Positions 18,705 to 26,846 of a stretch of DNA of 37,094 nt are shown here, piece after piece. Location of the stretch: contig DASXYU010000073.1 of assembly GCA_036502295.1 (NCBI GenBank), positions 1 through 37,094 of the forward strand, read 5' to 3'. The position numbers and the translations under genes are program-made. Numbering within the stretch: the stretch's first letter is position 1; every line of letters starts with the position of its first letter. Under the pieces are notes generated by a model, which ran no database searches, was not told where the DNA came from, and saw nothing but the letters and a program-made list of their open reading frames with translations. The DNA comes from DASXYU01 sp036502295 (GTDB taxonomy: Bacteria > Actinomycetota > Actinomycetes > Mycobacteriales > Jatrophihabitantaceae).

Positions 18705-19954
18705 GAACCGCTCTGGAACTTTCCGACCTCGGTCGGCCACTTGCTCACGAGCAGGTTGCCGATGTCCGTCGACTGCTTCTCGTTCGGGAGGACCGGGCTG
18801 CCCGGAACCTTCGGCAGTGCGGCGGCGAGCGTTGCATCGATCGTGCCGGCCGTCGTCATCGCGTCCTGCTCGACGGGACGGGCACCACCCTTGAGGAATC
18901 CGTTCTGGCCGTCGGCGCTGAAGAGGTACTCCTCCCACAGGCGCGCGGCGGCCGGGTGCGGCGCGGTCGCGTTGATCGCCTGTGCGTAGTAGCCGGCCAG
19001 CGGGGTGGTGTCGGTCGGGATGGTGACCGTCCACTTGTGGCCCTTGGCGTTCACGTCCTTCGTGTTCGCGGCGTTGAGGTAGTCCCAGTTGAGGACGATC
19101 GGCGTCTCACCCGACTCGACGGTCGCGGCCGAGGGCTGGATCGGCTTGTAGATGCCGTCCTTGTTCAGCTTGGCGAAGAAGTCGATACCGGGCTGGACGT
19201 TGTCCAGCGAGCCGCCCTTGGCGAGCGCGACTGCGGCAACGGCGTTGATTGCGGCGTTGGCGCCGGTCGGGTCGCCGTTGAGCGCAACCGCGCCCTTGTA
19301 GGCCGGGTCGTCGAGCTGCGTGTAGGACGTCGGGCAGGTCTTGATCTTCGACGCATCGCAGCCGATCGACATCACGCCGCCGTAGTCGTTGAACCAGAGG
19401 CCCGTCGCCTCCTTGGCGCCGTCGGGGATGTCGCTCCAGGTCGACACCTGGTACGGCGCGTAGAGACTCTGCTGTGCGCCCTGGTAGGCGAACGCCATGC
19501 CGACGTCGACGACGTCGGGGGCACGGTCCTGGCCCTTGAGGCTGGTGATGGCCTCCAGCTCCTGCGCCGAGGAACCGTCGGGGTTGTCGTCGGTGATCTT
19601 GATGCCGTACTTGGCGGTGAAGTTGTCCATCAGCTCGCCGTAGTTCGCCCAGTTGCGGGGCAGCGTGATGACGTTGAGCTGACCTTCCGCCTTCGCCGCT
19701 GCGACGAGGGCGTCCATGCCGCCGCCGGCCTGCGCCGAGGCCGCGGTTGACCAGTCGGCGGCAGCGGCGCTCGACGAGTCGGTCGCTGCGGGGCTGCTGC
19801 TGGTCGTGTCGCTCGCCGAGGACGAGTTGGTGTCGGTACTACCGGTTCCGGAGCCACCACTGCTAGAGCAGGCGGCCGTCATCAGGAGGATGCCTCCGAC
19901 GACGACCGACGCGCCGGCGATGTGCAATGCACGTCGTGCCACGTCTATCTCCAT
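18701..19954 (-). CDS. ABC importer substrate-binding lipoprotein
   Basis: The 417-aa protein has a lipoprotein signal with lipobox MTAAC (Cys29), then a Ser/Thr/Ala-rich linker to about residue 75. The binding domain opens with AKAEGQLNVITLPRNW and resembles the family that binds iron, polyamines, thiamine or 2-aminoethylphosphonate (PotD/FbpA-like). It captures the solute outside the membrane. It is the first gene of a five-gene unit with two permeases, the ATPase and a metallophosphoesterase. The ligand cannot be read from the sequence; a phosphorylated compound is my inference from the last gene. Confidence 0.92.
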   Translation of the reverse strand: MEIDVARRALHIAGASVVVGGILLMTAACSSSGGSGTGSTDTNSSSASDTTSSSPAATDSSSAAAADWSTAASAQAGGGMDALVAAAKAEGQLNVITLPRNWANYGELMDNFTAKYGIKITDDNPDGSSAQELEAITSLKGQDRAPDVVDVGMAFAYQGAQQSLYAPYQVSTWSDIPDGAKEATGLWFNDYGGVMSIGCDASKIKTCPTSYTQLDDPAYKGAVALNGDPTGANAAINAVAAVALAKGGSLDNVQPGIDFFAKLNKDGIYKPIQPSAATVESGETPIVLNWDYLNAANTKDVNAKGHKWTVTIPTDTTPLAGYYAQAINATAPHPAAARLWEEYLFSADGQNGFLKGGARPVEQDAMTTAGTIDATLAAALPKVPGSPVLPNEKQSTDIGNLLVSKWPTEVGKFQSGS

Positions 19955-20077
19955 CTCATCTTGTCGGGCCCGTCTAGGTCGACGGCGCCCGGTTCGCCTT
20001 GGACGGTGAAGCAGCCGTCGAACCGCGAAGAGACCACAGGATTACCGGCTGGTGAACGTGAGCGGAAAGCCCCGTTT

Positions 20078-20095
20078 CGCCCTCACTTTCGGGCG
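20078..20095 (-). terminator. Hairpin directly after the GDT1-type gene stop
   Basis: CGCCC (20078-20082) and GGGCG (20091-20095) pair around an 8-nt loop, directly against the TAA of the minus-strand gene. There is no T-tract. The loop holds CTCACTTTC, also found in the larger hairpin at 23877-23940. Confidence 0.4.
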
Positions 20096-20698
20096 TTACC
20101 CGCCGAGGGCGGTGACAAGACTGTAGATGCCGAGTCCAGTCATCACCGCTGCCGCGATGCGCGTGATCCACTTGATCGGCAAGAATCTCAGAAGGGTCTT
20201 CCCACCGAGAATCGCGAGTAAACCGACCGCCCAGAGCCCCAGGACGGCGCCGATGCCCACCGAGAGTGGATCGTGATACTTCGCAGCGAGGTTCGCGGTG
20301 AGGATCTGCGTGAGGTCGCCCCATTCCGCAAGAAAGATGACGCCGTAGCCGAGGGCCGCAACCTTCCAGAAGCCGGCAGCGACCTCCTCCGTCTCCTCGC
20401 TGATCTCGTCCTCGCGCTCCTCCTCGTCCTCGTTCCCTTCCCGCCAGATGAGGACGGCGCCGAGTAGGAACAGCACGCCGACGATGCCTTCGACGAGGCG
20501 GCGGGGGGCGAGGGAGATGAGCGAGCCGGCGCTCACCGCGATGACGACGTGGGTGAGGAAGGCGGCGGCGATGCCGCAGAACACCCAGAGCCACGGGAAG
20601 CGGGTGCCGAGGACGAGTCCCGCCACAGCGGTCTTGTCGGGCAGTTCGCCGACGAAGATCAGCCCGAAGACGGTGAGGAGGACGGCGAGATCGAGCAT
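20096..20698 (-). CDS. GDT1/TMEM165 (UPF0016) family cation transporter
   Basis: The 200-aa membrane protein consists of two repeats. The first carries the acidic motif ELPDKT (near residue 20) and the second carries EWGDLTQ (near 125); these are the paired E-x-x-D-(K/L)-T motifs of the family. A strongly acidic loop (EDEEEREDE) joins the halves. Family members export Mn2+ or Ca2+ in exchange for protons. The Met at 20698 is chosen because the first helix follows at once; an ATG eight codons further upstream (20722) is also possible. It is divergent from the DUF4446 gene. Confidence 0.85.
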   Translation of the reverse strand: MLDLAVLLTVFGLIFVGELPDKTAVAGLVLGTRFPWLWVFCGIAAAFLTHVVIAVSAGSLISLAPRRLVEGIVGVLFLLGAVLIWREGNEDEEEREDEISEETEEVAAGFWKVAALGYGVIFLAEWGDLTQILTANLAAKYHDPLSVGIGAVLGLWAVGLLAILGGKTLLRFLPIKWITRIAAAVMTGLGIYSLVTALGG

Positions 20699-20760
20699 GG
20701 TCACTCGATCCTGCCGTGTCATGCCGGACTTGGGTGAGTCGGGCCCCTAGCCTGGAGACG

Positions 20761-21405
20761 ATGCCCATCTATGTGTCGGTGATAGTGCTCGTCCTCGCCT
20801 GCGCGGCCCTGGTCGCGGCGTACCTCGCGATGCGCACCCTGGCGAAGCTGCGCCGCGCGACCGCGCTGCTGAGCCGGGGCGTGCTCACCGGCGAGGGCAA
20901 GCGGACGCTCATCGAGTTGACGCAGGAGCACGCCGCGGCGACCACGGCAGTGGCGGCAGATCTTGAGCGTCTGCGTGCCGAGCTGGCGGGGGTCCAGGAC
21001 GGCGCCGAGCAGACGATGCAGGGCATCCGCGCGCAGATCCTCGATGACCTCACGCGTATCGAGAGCGACGTCCTCGAGCGGGCCGAACAGGTGCGCCGGG
21101 CGGCGGTGGCCGAGGTCGAGCGCGGTGCCGCCGAGACCGAGGGCGCGCTGCGGCACACCGCCCTGCTGCGCTATGACGCCTTCCCGGGAATGTCCGGGCG
21201 GCTGTCGTTCTCGCTGGCGCTGCTCGACGAGACCGGCACCGGCGTGGCGATCAGCGCGCTCGCCGGGCACGGCGACACTCGCGTCTACGCCAAGGGAATC
21301 GCGGCGGGACGCGGTGAGCACCAGCTGACACCCGAGGAGGCGCAGGCAGTGACCACCGCGCTGAGCGGGACTAAGGCGAGTCGGTTGGCGCGGCGCGCCA
21401 GCTGA
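20761..21405 (+). CDS. DUF4446 family membrane-anchored protein
   Basis: The 214-aa protein has one N-terminal membrane helix (about residues 4-25), then a helical and probably coiled-coil region (about 45-135). A C-terminal domain follows with RYDAFPGMSGRLSFSLALLD, GVAISAL and TRVYAKG. That C-terminal block is the DUF4446 signature as I know it from Firmicutes and actinomycetes. The function is unknown. ATG 20761 is chosen because GGAG lies just upstream and TAGCCT lies 7 nt before it. The stop is 7 nt from the convergent GroES-like gene. Confidence 0.85.
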   Translation: MPIYVSVIVLVLACAALVAAYLAMRTLAKLRRATALLSRGVLTGEGKRTLIELTQEHAAATTAVAADLERLRAELAGVQDGAEQTMQGIRAQILDDLTRIESDVLERAEQVRRAAVAEVERGAAETEGALRHTALLRYDAFPGMSGRLSFSLALLDETGTGVAISALAGHGDTRVYAKGIAAGRGEHQLTPEEAQAVTTALSGTKASRLARRAS

Positions 21406-21412
21406 GGTCCGG

Positions 21413-21730
21413 CTACAGATACAGACCCGTGTTGGCGTCGTTGCGTTCGGCGGCGACGGCGTGCAGGTCACGCTCCCGCAACAGCAGGTAGGGCTCGCCG
21501 GCGATCTCCACCTCGTGGTGGTCGTCCGGGCTGAATAGGACGCGGTCACCGACCTCGACCGAACGGACGTGGTTGCCGACGGCCAGCACCTCGCCCCAGA
21601 GCAGACGCTTGGCGACCTGCGCCGTGGCGGGGATGAGGATGCCGCCGCTGGAGCGCCGTTCTCCATCGTCGCGCGGCTCCTTCACGAGCACGCGGTCGTG
21701 GAGCATCTTGATCGGTAGGCCGTCACTCAC
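21413..21730 (-). CDS. GroES-like co-chaperonin paralogue
   Basis: The 105-aa protein has the chaperonin-10 fold marks: IKMLHDRVLVKEPRD at the N-terminus, a mobile-loop region SSGGILIPATAQ, and GEVLAVGNHVRSVEVGDRVLF. No groEL gene is adjacent, and the C-terminal 25 residues (YLLLRERDLHAV...) differ from the main GroES. It may be an alternative co-chaperonin; its partner is unknown. The start is GTG without a ribosome binding site, with TAGGCT exactly 6 nt before it. Confidence 0.85.
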   Translation of the reverse strand: MSDGLPIKMLHDRVLVKEPRDDGERRSSGGILIPATAQVAKRLLWGEVLAVGNHVRSVEVGDRVLFSPDDHHEVEIAGEPYLLLRERDLHAVAAERNDANTGLYL

Positions 21731-21736
21731 CAGACC

Positions 21737-21762
21737 AGCCTAGTTGGCGCGACGGATAACCT
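21737..21762. promoter_or_regulatory. Back-to-back leaderless promoters of groES-like gene and serS
   Basis: The 38-bp gap holds two TANNNT hexamers pointing outwards. TAGGCT on the minus strand (21742-21737) is six bases before GTG 21730. TAACCT on the plus strand (21757-21762) is six bases before GTG 21769. There is no room for leaders or Shine-Dalgarno sites, so both messages are probably leaderless. Confidence 0.55.
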
Positions 21763-21768
21763 GATCCG

Positions 21769-23061
21769 GTGATCGACCTGAAGCTGCTGCGCGACGACCC
21801 CGAGGCAGTGCGCGCCTCCCAGCGACATCGCGGTGAGGACGAATCCCTCGTCGACGCACTGCTCGGCGCCGACGATGCACGGCGTGCGGCGATCACCACC
21901 GCCGACAATCTCCGCGCCGAGCAGAAGACGGTCTCCAGGTCGGTCTCTCAAGCGAGCCCGGAGGAGCGCCCCCACGTCCTCGCCAAGGCGAGGCAACTCG
22001 CCGAAGAGGTGAAGGCCGCCGAAGCTGAGCAGACCGCCGCCGAGGTCGCGCTACGCACCGCGCATCTCGCGGTCTCCAACGTCGTCGAGGACGGCGTCCC
22101 CGAAGGCGGTGAGGACGACTTCGTCACCCTCGCCACGATCGGCACGATTCCCGAGGTCGCCGAGCCGCGCGAGCACACCGAAATCGGTGCCGCGCTGCGG
22201 GCCATCGACACCGAGCGCGGCGCCAAGGTGAGCGGCAGCCGCTTCTACTTCCTCACCGGCGTCGGCGCCCAGCTTGAACTCGCGTTGGTGAACCTCGCCA
22301 TGGAGCAGGCCGCCGCGGCCGGTTTCATCCCGGTGATCGCCCCGGCACTCGTCAAGCCCGAGACGATGGAGGGCACCGGTTTTCTCGGCTCGCATTCCTC
22401 CGAGGTCTACCGTCTCGCCGACGACGACCTTTACCTCGTCGGCACGAGCGAGGTGGCCCTCGCCGGCTACCACAGCGACGAGATCCTCGACTTCGACTCC
22501 CTGCCGCTGCGCTACGCCGGCTTCTCGTCCTGCTTCCGCCGTGAGGCCGGCAGTCATGGCAAGGACACCAGGGGCATCATTCGCGTGCACTGGTTCGACA
22601 AGGTGGAGATGTTCGCCTACGTCCCCGCCGAGGAGGCGAAGGATGAACACCAGCGGCTGTTGGCCTGGGAGCAGGAGTTCCTCGGCAAGCTCGAGCTCGC
22701 CTACCGCGTCATCGACGTCGCCGCCGGTGATCTCGGCAGCAGCGCGTCGCGCAAGTTCGACTGCGAGGCGTGGTTCCCGTCCCAGGGTCGCTACCGCGAG
22801 CTGACGTCGACGTCGAACTGCACCACGTTCCAGTCACGACGCCTCAACATCCGCGCGCGCGGCACTGTGTATGACAGCGAAGGTCGCAAGCTCCCCTCGC
22901 CCGGCATCCTGCCGGTGGCGACGCTCAACGGCACGCTCTGCGCGGTGTCGCGCACCATTGCTTGTCTGTTGGACCACCACCAGCAGCCGGACGGCTCGGT
23001 CTACGTGCCGAAGGCGCTGCGGCCCTGGCTCGGTGGCCGCGAGGTGCTGACTCCGCAGTGA
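21769..23061 (+). CDS. serS: Seryl-tRNA synthetase
   Basis: The 430-aa protein is of typical SerRS length. An N-terminal helical arm (about residues 25-105) binds the long variable arm of tRNA-Ser. The class II core follows, with motif 2 FRREAGSHGKDTRG, the KVEMF segment, and motif 3 near LPVATLNGTLCAVSRT. It charges tRNA-Ser and tRNA-Sec with serine. The start is GTG and the message appears leaderless. The stop overlaps the GTG of the next gene (GTGA), so both are translated from one transcript. Confidence 0.98.
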   Translation: MIDLKLLRDDPEAVRASQRHRGEDESLVDALLGADDARRAAITTADNLRAEQKTVSRSVSQASPEERPHVLAKARQLAEEVKAAEAEQTAAEVALRTAHLAVSNVVEDGVPEGGEDDFVTLATIGTIPEVAEPREHTEIGAALRAIDTERGAKVSGSRFYFLTGVGAQLELALVNLAMEQAAAAGFIPVIAPALVKPETMEGTGFLGSHSSEVYRLADDDLYLVGTSEVALAGYHSDEILDFDSLPLRYAGFSSCFRREAGSHGKDTRGIIRVHWFDKVEMFAYVPAEEAKDEHQRLLAWEQEFLGKLELAYRVIDVAAGDLGSSASRKFDCEAWFPSQGRYRELTSTSNCTTFQSRRLNIRARGTVYDSEGRKLPSPGILPVATLNGTLCAVSRTIACLLDHHQQPDGSVYVPKALRPWLGGREVLTPQ

Positions 23062-23876
23062 GCATCAAACTGGTTGCTACCGATCTCGACGGCACCCTGC
23101 TACGCGAGGACGGGACAGTCTCCGATCGGACGCGTGCCGCGCTTAGGGCCGCGCGCAATGCCGGGCTTCTCGTCGTCTTCGTCACTGGGCGGCCGCCACG
23201 CTGGCTGGACGACGCCGTGGAGCAGACCGGTCACGTCGGCATCGCAGTCGGCGCCAACGGTGCCGTGGTCTATGACGTGGAGAAGGGTGAGATCACCGAG
23301 TCGTTCCTACTCGATCCGACGCAGGTCCTCGGGATCGCGCACGATATCCGCGCGGCGTTCCCGGCAGTGACCTTCGGGGTCGAATTCGGCGACGGCTTCG
23401 CGGCGGAGCCCGGCTACGTCCACGATTGGCAGATCAATCCGCGCCTGGACCGCAACGGCAACCCGATCCCGACGCCGCGGCAGGGTGCGCTCATCGACAT
23501 CGTCGACCGTCCTGTGTTGAAGTTGCTCGCAAAGGACCGCGCGGCGGACGTCGACGACTTCCTCACCTCGATCGATGACCTACTCGAAAGCCGCGCCAGC
23601 GTCACCCACTCCTCAAGCTTCGGCCTGCTGGAGATCTCGGCCCTTGGCATTACGAAGGCCACCGGTCTCGCCCACGTCGCTGACCTGCATGGCATCACCG
23701 CCGACGAGGTGGTGGCCGTCGGGGACATGCCCAACGACATCGCGATGTTGCACTGGGCCGGCTCGTCCTATGCGGTCGCGAATGCGCATCCTGCCGCGAA
23801 GACGGCAGCCAAGGACGGCGTCCTCACCACCAACGAGGACGACGCCGTGGCCCGACTCATCGAGTCCCTCCTGTAG
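23058..23876 (+). CDS. Cof-type HAD family phosphatase
   Basis: The 272-aa protein has HAD motif I DLDGTLL (residues 9-15, nucleophile Asp9 and acid/base Asp11), motif II VTGRP, the motif III lysine in GITKATGL, and motif IV VGDMPNDIAML. The C2-type cap between motifs II and III is characteristic of Cof/YidA phosphatases, which act on sugar phosphates or related cytosolic metabolites. GTG 23058 is chosen because it overlaps the serS stop and starts exactly at the first strand of the fold. Confidence 0.93.
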   Translation: MSIKLVATDLDGTLLREDGTVSDRTRAALRAARNAGLLVVFVTGRPPRWLDDAVEQTGHVGIAVGANGAVVYDVEKGEITESFLLDPTQVLGIAHDIRAAFPAVTFGVEFGDGFAAEPGYVHDWQINPRLDRNGNPIPTPRQGALIDIVDRPVLKLLAKDRAADVDDFLTSIDDLLESRASVTHSSSFGLLEISALGITKATGLAHVADLHGITADEVVAVGDMPNDIAMLHWAGSSYAVANAHPAAKTAAKDGVLTTNEDDAVARLIESLL

Positions 23877-23940
23877 CTGCTCGCGCGTCCCGTTCGCTCA
23901 CTTTCACCCCCAAAATTGAGCGTTTCGGACGCGCGAGCAG
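23877..23940. terminator. 14-bp perfect hairpin filling the gap between convergent genes
   Basis: CTGCTCGCGCGTCC (23877-23890) and GGACGCGCGAGCAG (23927-23940) are perfect complements. A second stem, CGCTCA (23895-23900) with TGAGCG (23917-23922), lies inside. The element starts on the base after one stop codon and ends on the base before the other. It probably acts as a two-way terminator although no T-tract is present; it may also be a dispersed repeat. Confidence 0.65.
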
Positions 23941-24516
23941 TCAGAGGTACTGGCCCGTGCCTCCGCCGGGGCTGTCCTCACCGCGTCCGAGCTGCGGGCC
24001 GAGGATTTGGCCACCTGGGCCAACAATGACCCGCTCCCCACCGGGAAGTGCGCGGCCCCGCATCTGCTCAAGCTGAGCACGGGCAGCCATCTGCTGCGCG
24101 AAGAGGGCAGTCTGGATGCCGTGGAAGAGCCCCTCCAGCCAGCCGACGAGTTGGGCCTGGGCGATGCGCAGCTCGGCCTCCGACGGCACTCCCTCACCGA
24201 ACGGAAGCGAGAGGCGCGCCAGCTCGTCGCGCAGCTCAGGCGCCAAGCCCTCGGCGAGTTCACGAATCGAGGACTCGTGTATCTCCCGCAGCCGCTGCCG
24301 GCCGGCCTCGTCCAGCGGCGCCGCCCGTACCTCTTCGAGCAGCTGTTTGATCATGGTGCCGATCCGCATCACCTTGGCGGGCTGCTCGACCATCGACGTA
24401 ACGTCGTCCTCGTCCGCGGCGGCGCCACTCGAGTCAGCCGCAGACGTATCGGGCGGCACAACCTCGGCGCCAGTCGTAACGGGCTTGTCATCACTCGGGT
24501 ACATGCTGTCGGTCAC
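23941..24516 (-). CDS. bpa: Bacterial proteasome activator Bpa (PafE)
   Basis: The 191-aa protein has the central four-helix-type region (EDDVTSMVEQPAKVMRIG onward) of the Bpa/PafE family and ends exactly in GQYL, the motif that docks into the 20S proteasome and opens its gate. Bpa forms an ATP-independent ring that feeds unfolded or damaged proteins to the proteasome. The family member in M. tuberculosis is of similar size. GTG 24516 is chosen because GGAAGGA lies seven bases upstream; an ATG four codons further in has no such site. The acidic, Ser/Thr/Ala-rich N-terminus is probably disordered. No proteasome genes are in the window. Confidence 0.93.
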   Translation of the reverse strand: MTDSMYPSDDKPVTTGAEVVPPDTSAADSSGAAADEDDVTSMVEQPAKVMRIGTMIKQLLEEVRAAPLDEAGRQRLREIHESSIRELAEGLAPELRDELARLSLPFGEGVPSEAELRIAQAQLVGWLEGLFHGIQTALFAQQMAARAQLEQMRGRALPGGERVIVGPGGQILGPQLGRGEDSPGGGTGQYL

Positions 24517-24564
24517 ATCTCCATCCTTCCCCAGTACGGCAACTGATCGAAAGGGCCCCAGGCA

Positions 24565-25776
24565 GTGAGCGGGTTCGACGTCGCGCAGGTGCGCGGGTTC
24601 GACGTCGCCCACGTACGCGGTCTTTACCCCACGCTTGGCTCAGGAACCTCCTATCTCGAAGGATCCCTCGCTGCGCTACAACCCGAATCAGTCGTTCGGG
24701 CTGTCATCAGTTCATTGCGTTCAGCGCCGGCACAGCCAGGCTCCTGGTCGGCGCGCTCCCGACTGGCGCAACGCTCTGCCGAGCTTGCCCGCCAGGCAAT
24801 CGCCGACCTCACGGGCGGCGCTCCGCAGGACGTGGCCCTCGGAGGCAACGTCGCCGACCTGATGCTCCGACTCGTCACCGTCCTCGCCGAGGACTGGCAA
24901 CTCGGCGACGAGATCGTCCTCAACCGTTTCGACAGCGACCTCTACCTCAGGACGTGGCGGCGGCACGCCCGCGACAAGGGTGTGGTCGTGCGCTGGGCCG
25001 AGGTCGACCTGGAGTCGGGCGAGCTGCCCGCGTGGCAGTACGAGCGGCTCATCGGGCCTCGGACCCGGATCGTCACTGTCGCCCTCGGCAATCCGATCAC
25101 CGGGACGGTGCCGGACCTGTACGCGATCGCCCAGCAGGCACATCGACGCGGTGCGCTCGTCATCGTCGATGCGAGTGCGGCGGTGAACCACCTGCCGCTC
25201 GACCTCGCCGACTTCGATGTCGACGTGCTCCTGCTCTCGGCCGCAGCTTTCGGCGGACCGTCAGCAGCTGCCTTTGTGATGCGCCCAGGGCTGCGGCAGG
25301 AACTCGACGCCATCACTGCGAATTTCGAACCGGGGTCGCTGCCGATCGAACTCCTGGACGGTGTCACCGCCGCGGTGGATCATCTCGCGGCCCTCGACCA
25401 GGCCGCTTCGGGCTCACGGCGTAACCGGCTACTCCACTCGGTCAGCACTGCCGGTGAGCACACCTCCACGCTGCAATCCGTCCTCGCAGACGGGCTGGGC
25501 GCATTGCGTGGCGTGACCGTGATCGGCACCAGCAGCGAACGACTTCCGATCACGTCCTTCACCGTCGAAGGACGGCATCCCCATCAGGTGGCCGACGCGC
25601 TCGCCGCCAGGCGCTTGTCGGTCTGGACCGGGCCGATCTACCTCACGGAGTTGGCGACATCTCTCGGTCTTGACGACGTTGGCGGAGCAGTGCACGTCGG
25701 GCTGATGCCCTACAACAACCGCGGCGATGTCGATCGCCTGCTGCAGGCGCTGGTCGAGCTCGTCGGCGGTGGTTGA
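24565..25776 (+). CDS. Class V aminotransferase/cysteine desulfurase homologue lacking the PLP lysine
   Basis: The 403-aa protein follows the class V (NifS/SufS-like) fold: SYLEGSLAALQPESVV, GNPITGTVPDLYAIAQQAHRRG, and VIVDASAAVNHLPLDL with the Asp that holds the pyridine nitrogen. Where the family has S-x-H-K-x-x-G-P, this protein has SAAAFGGP at residues 225-232, so the Schiff-base lysine position is Ala228. Transaminase or desulfurase activity is therefore unlikely by the usual mechanism. The gene is divergent from bpa (48-bp gap) and convergent with the quinone oxidoreductase. A repeated GFDVAxVRG at the very N-terminus suggests a small internal duplication. Confidence 0.85.
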   Translation: MSGFDVAQVRGFDVAHVRGLYPTLGSGTSYLEGSLAALQPESVVRAVISSLRSAPAQPGSWSARSRLAQRSAELARQAIADLTGGAPQDVALGGNVADLMLRLVTVLAEDWQLGDEIVLNRFDSDLYLRTWRRHARDKGVVVRWAEVDLESGELPAWQYERLIGPRTRIVTVALGNPITGTVPDLYAIAQQAHRRGALVIVDASAAVNHLPLDLADFDVDVLLLSAAAFGGPSAAAFVMRPGLRQELDAITANFEPGSLPIELLDGVTAAVDHLAALDQAASGSRRNRLLHSVSTAGEHTSTLQSVLADGLGALRGVTVIGTSSERLPITSFTVEGRHPHQVADALAARRLSVWTGPIYLTELATSLGLDDVGGAVHVGLMPYNNRGDVDRLLQALVELVGGG

Positions 25777-25788
25777 GCTTGTCGAAAC

Positions 25789-26757
25789 CTAGACCTTGAG
25801 CAGCACCTTGCCGACATGCGTGCTGCTCTCCACCAGACGGTGTGCTTCGGCGGCCTCTTGCAACCCGAAGACCCGATCGATCACTGGTCGCACCGCGCCC
25901 GATTCGATCATCGGCCAGACCGCGCTCTGTGTCTCTGCGACGATCTGAGCCTTCGACTCCGCGCTGCGGAAACGCAGTCCGGCGGCGTGCACGGTGGCCC
26001 GCTTGTTCAGCAACGTCGAGAGGTTCAGCTCGCCCTTAACGCCACCCTGCAGCCCGAGGACGATGAGACGCCCGTCCATGCGCAGTGCGTTGACGTTGCG
26101 CTGCAGATAGGACGCCCCCATGTTGTCGAGGATGACGTCGACGCCCGGAGCAGCCCGCTCGAGGAAGTCCTCGTCCTTGTAGTTGATGACGACATCGGCT
26201 CCTAGGTCGCGGCAGACGTCGAGCTTGCGCGGCGAACCCGCTGTGGCGAGGACGGCCGCTCCGCGCTGATGCGCCAACTGGATCGCCATCGTGCCGATAC
26301 CGCTGGTGCCTCCGTGGACGAGGAACCGTTCGCCGTGCAGCAGCCGTCCGGCATGTGCGCCGAAGACCATCGACCAGACGGTGCAGGTGACTTCAGGCAG
26401 GGCGGCCGCGTCGATGAGTGGGACGCCCGAGGGGATGTGCATCAACTGACCGGCCGGCACGGCGACCTGCTCGGCGTAGCCGCCGCCCGCGATAAGGGCG
26501 CAGACCTGGTCGCCGACGTTCCAGCCGGTGACGCCTGCACCGAGGGTGTGGATGGTGCCCGAGCACTCCATGCCGATGATGTTCGACGCTCCGGGCGGGG
26601 GTGGATAGAACCCTTGCCGCTGCAGGAGGTCCGCGCGGTTGACGGCCGTCGCCGCGACGGCGATCACCACCTCACCGGGGGCAGGTTCCGGATCCGGTAC
26701 GTCTTGGATCTGGAGAACCTCAGCTGCCCCCGGCTCGGCGGCGATCACTGCACGCAC
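25789..26757 (-). CDS. NAD(P)H-quinone oxidoreductase (PIG3-like MDR family)
   Basis: The 322-aa protein is a zinc-free medium-chain dehydrogenase. It has the GroES-like N-terminal half with AVNRADLLQRQGFYPPPPG and the Rossmann motif HGGTSGIGTMAIQLA, followed by VINYKDEDF and an LQGGVKGELNLSTLL segment typical of the PIG3/TIGR02824 group. It reduces quinones with NAD(P)H in the cytosol. The start is GTG with AGGGG about 8 nt upstream. It is convergent with the aminotransferase-like gene, 12 nt apart. Confidence 0.92.
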   Translation of the reverse strand: MRAVIAAEPGAAEVLQIQDVPDPEPAPGEVVIAVAATAVNRADLLQRQGFYPPPPGASNIIGMECSGTIHTLGAGVTGWNVGDQVCALIAGGGYAEQVAVPAGQLMHIPSGVPLIDAAALPEVTCTVWSMVFGAHAGRLLHGERFLVHGGTSGIGTMAIQLAHQRGAAVLATAGSPRKLDVCRDLGADVVINYKDEDFLERAAPGVDVILDNMGASYLQRNVNALRMDGRLIVLGLQGGVKGELNLSTLLNKRATVHAAGLRFRSAESKAQIVAETQSAVWPMIESGAVRPVIDRVFGLQEAAEAHRLVESSTHVGKVLLKV

Positions 26758-26846
26758 TGTTCTAACCCCTCTTCGCGCAAGCGCTCATCAGCGCTCGCTC
26801 CAATCCACGGCGCTGCCACGCCTGCGAGTGTCACTAGCCTTGGACG

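Noticed and set aside
26781..26796. Two GCGCTC copies ten bases apart just upstream of the quinone oxidoreductase
   Set aside because: Short, GC-rich and close to what is expected by chance; no further support for an operator.
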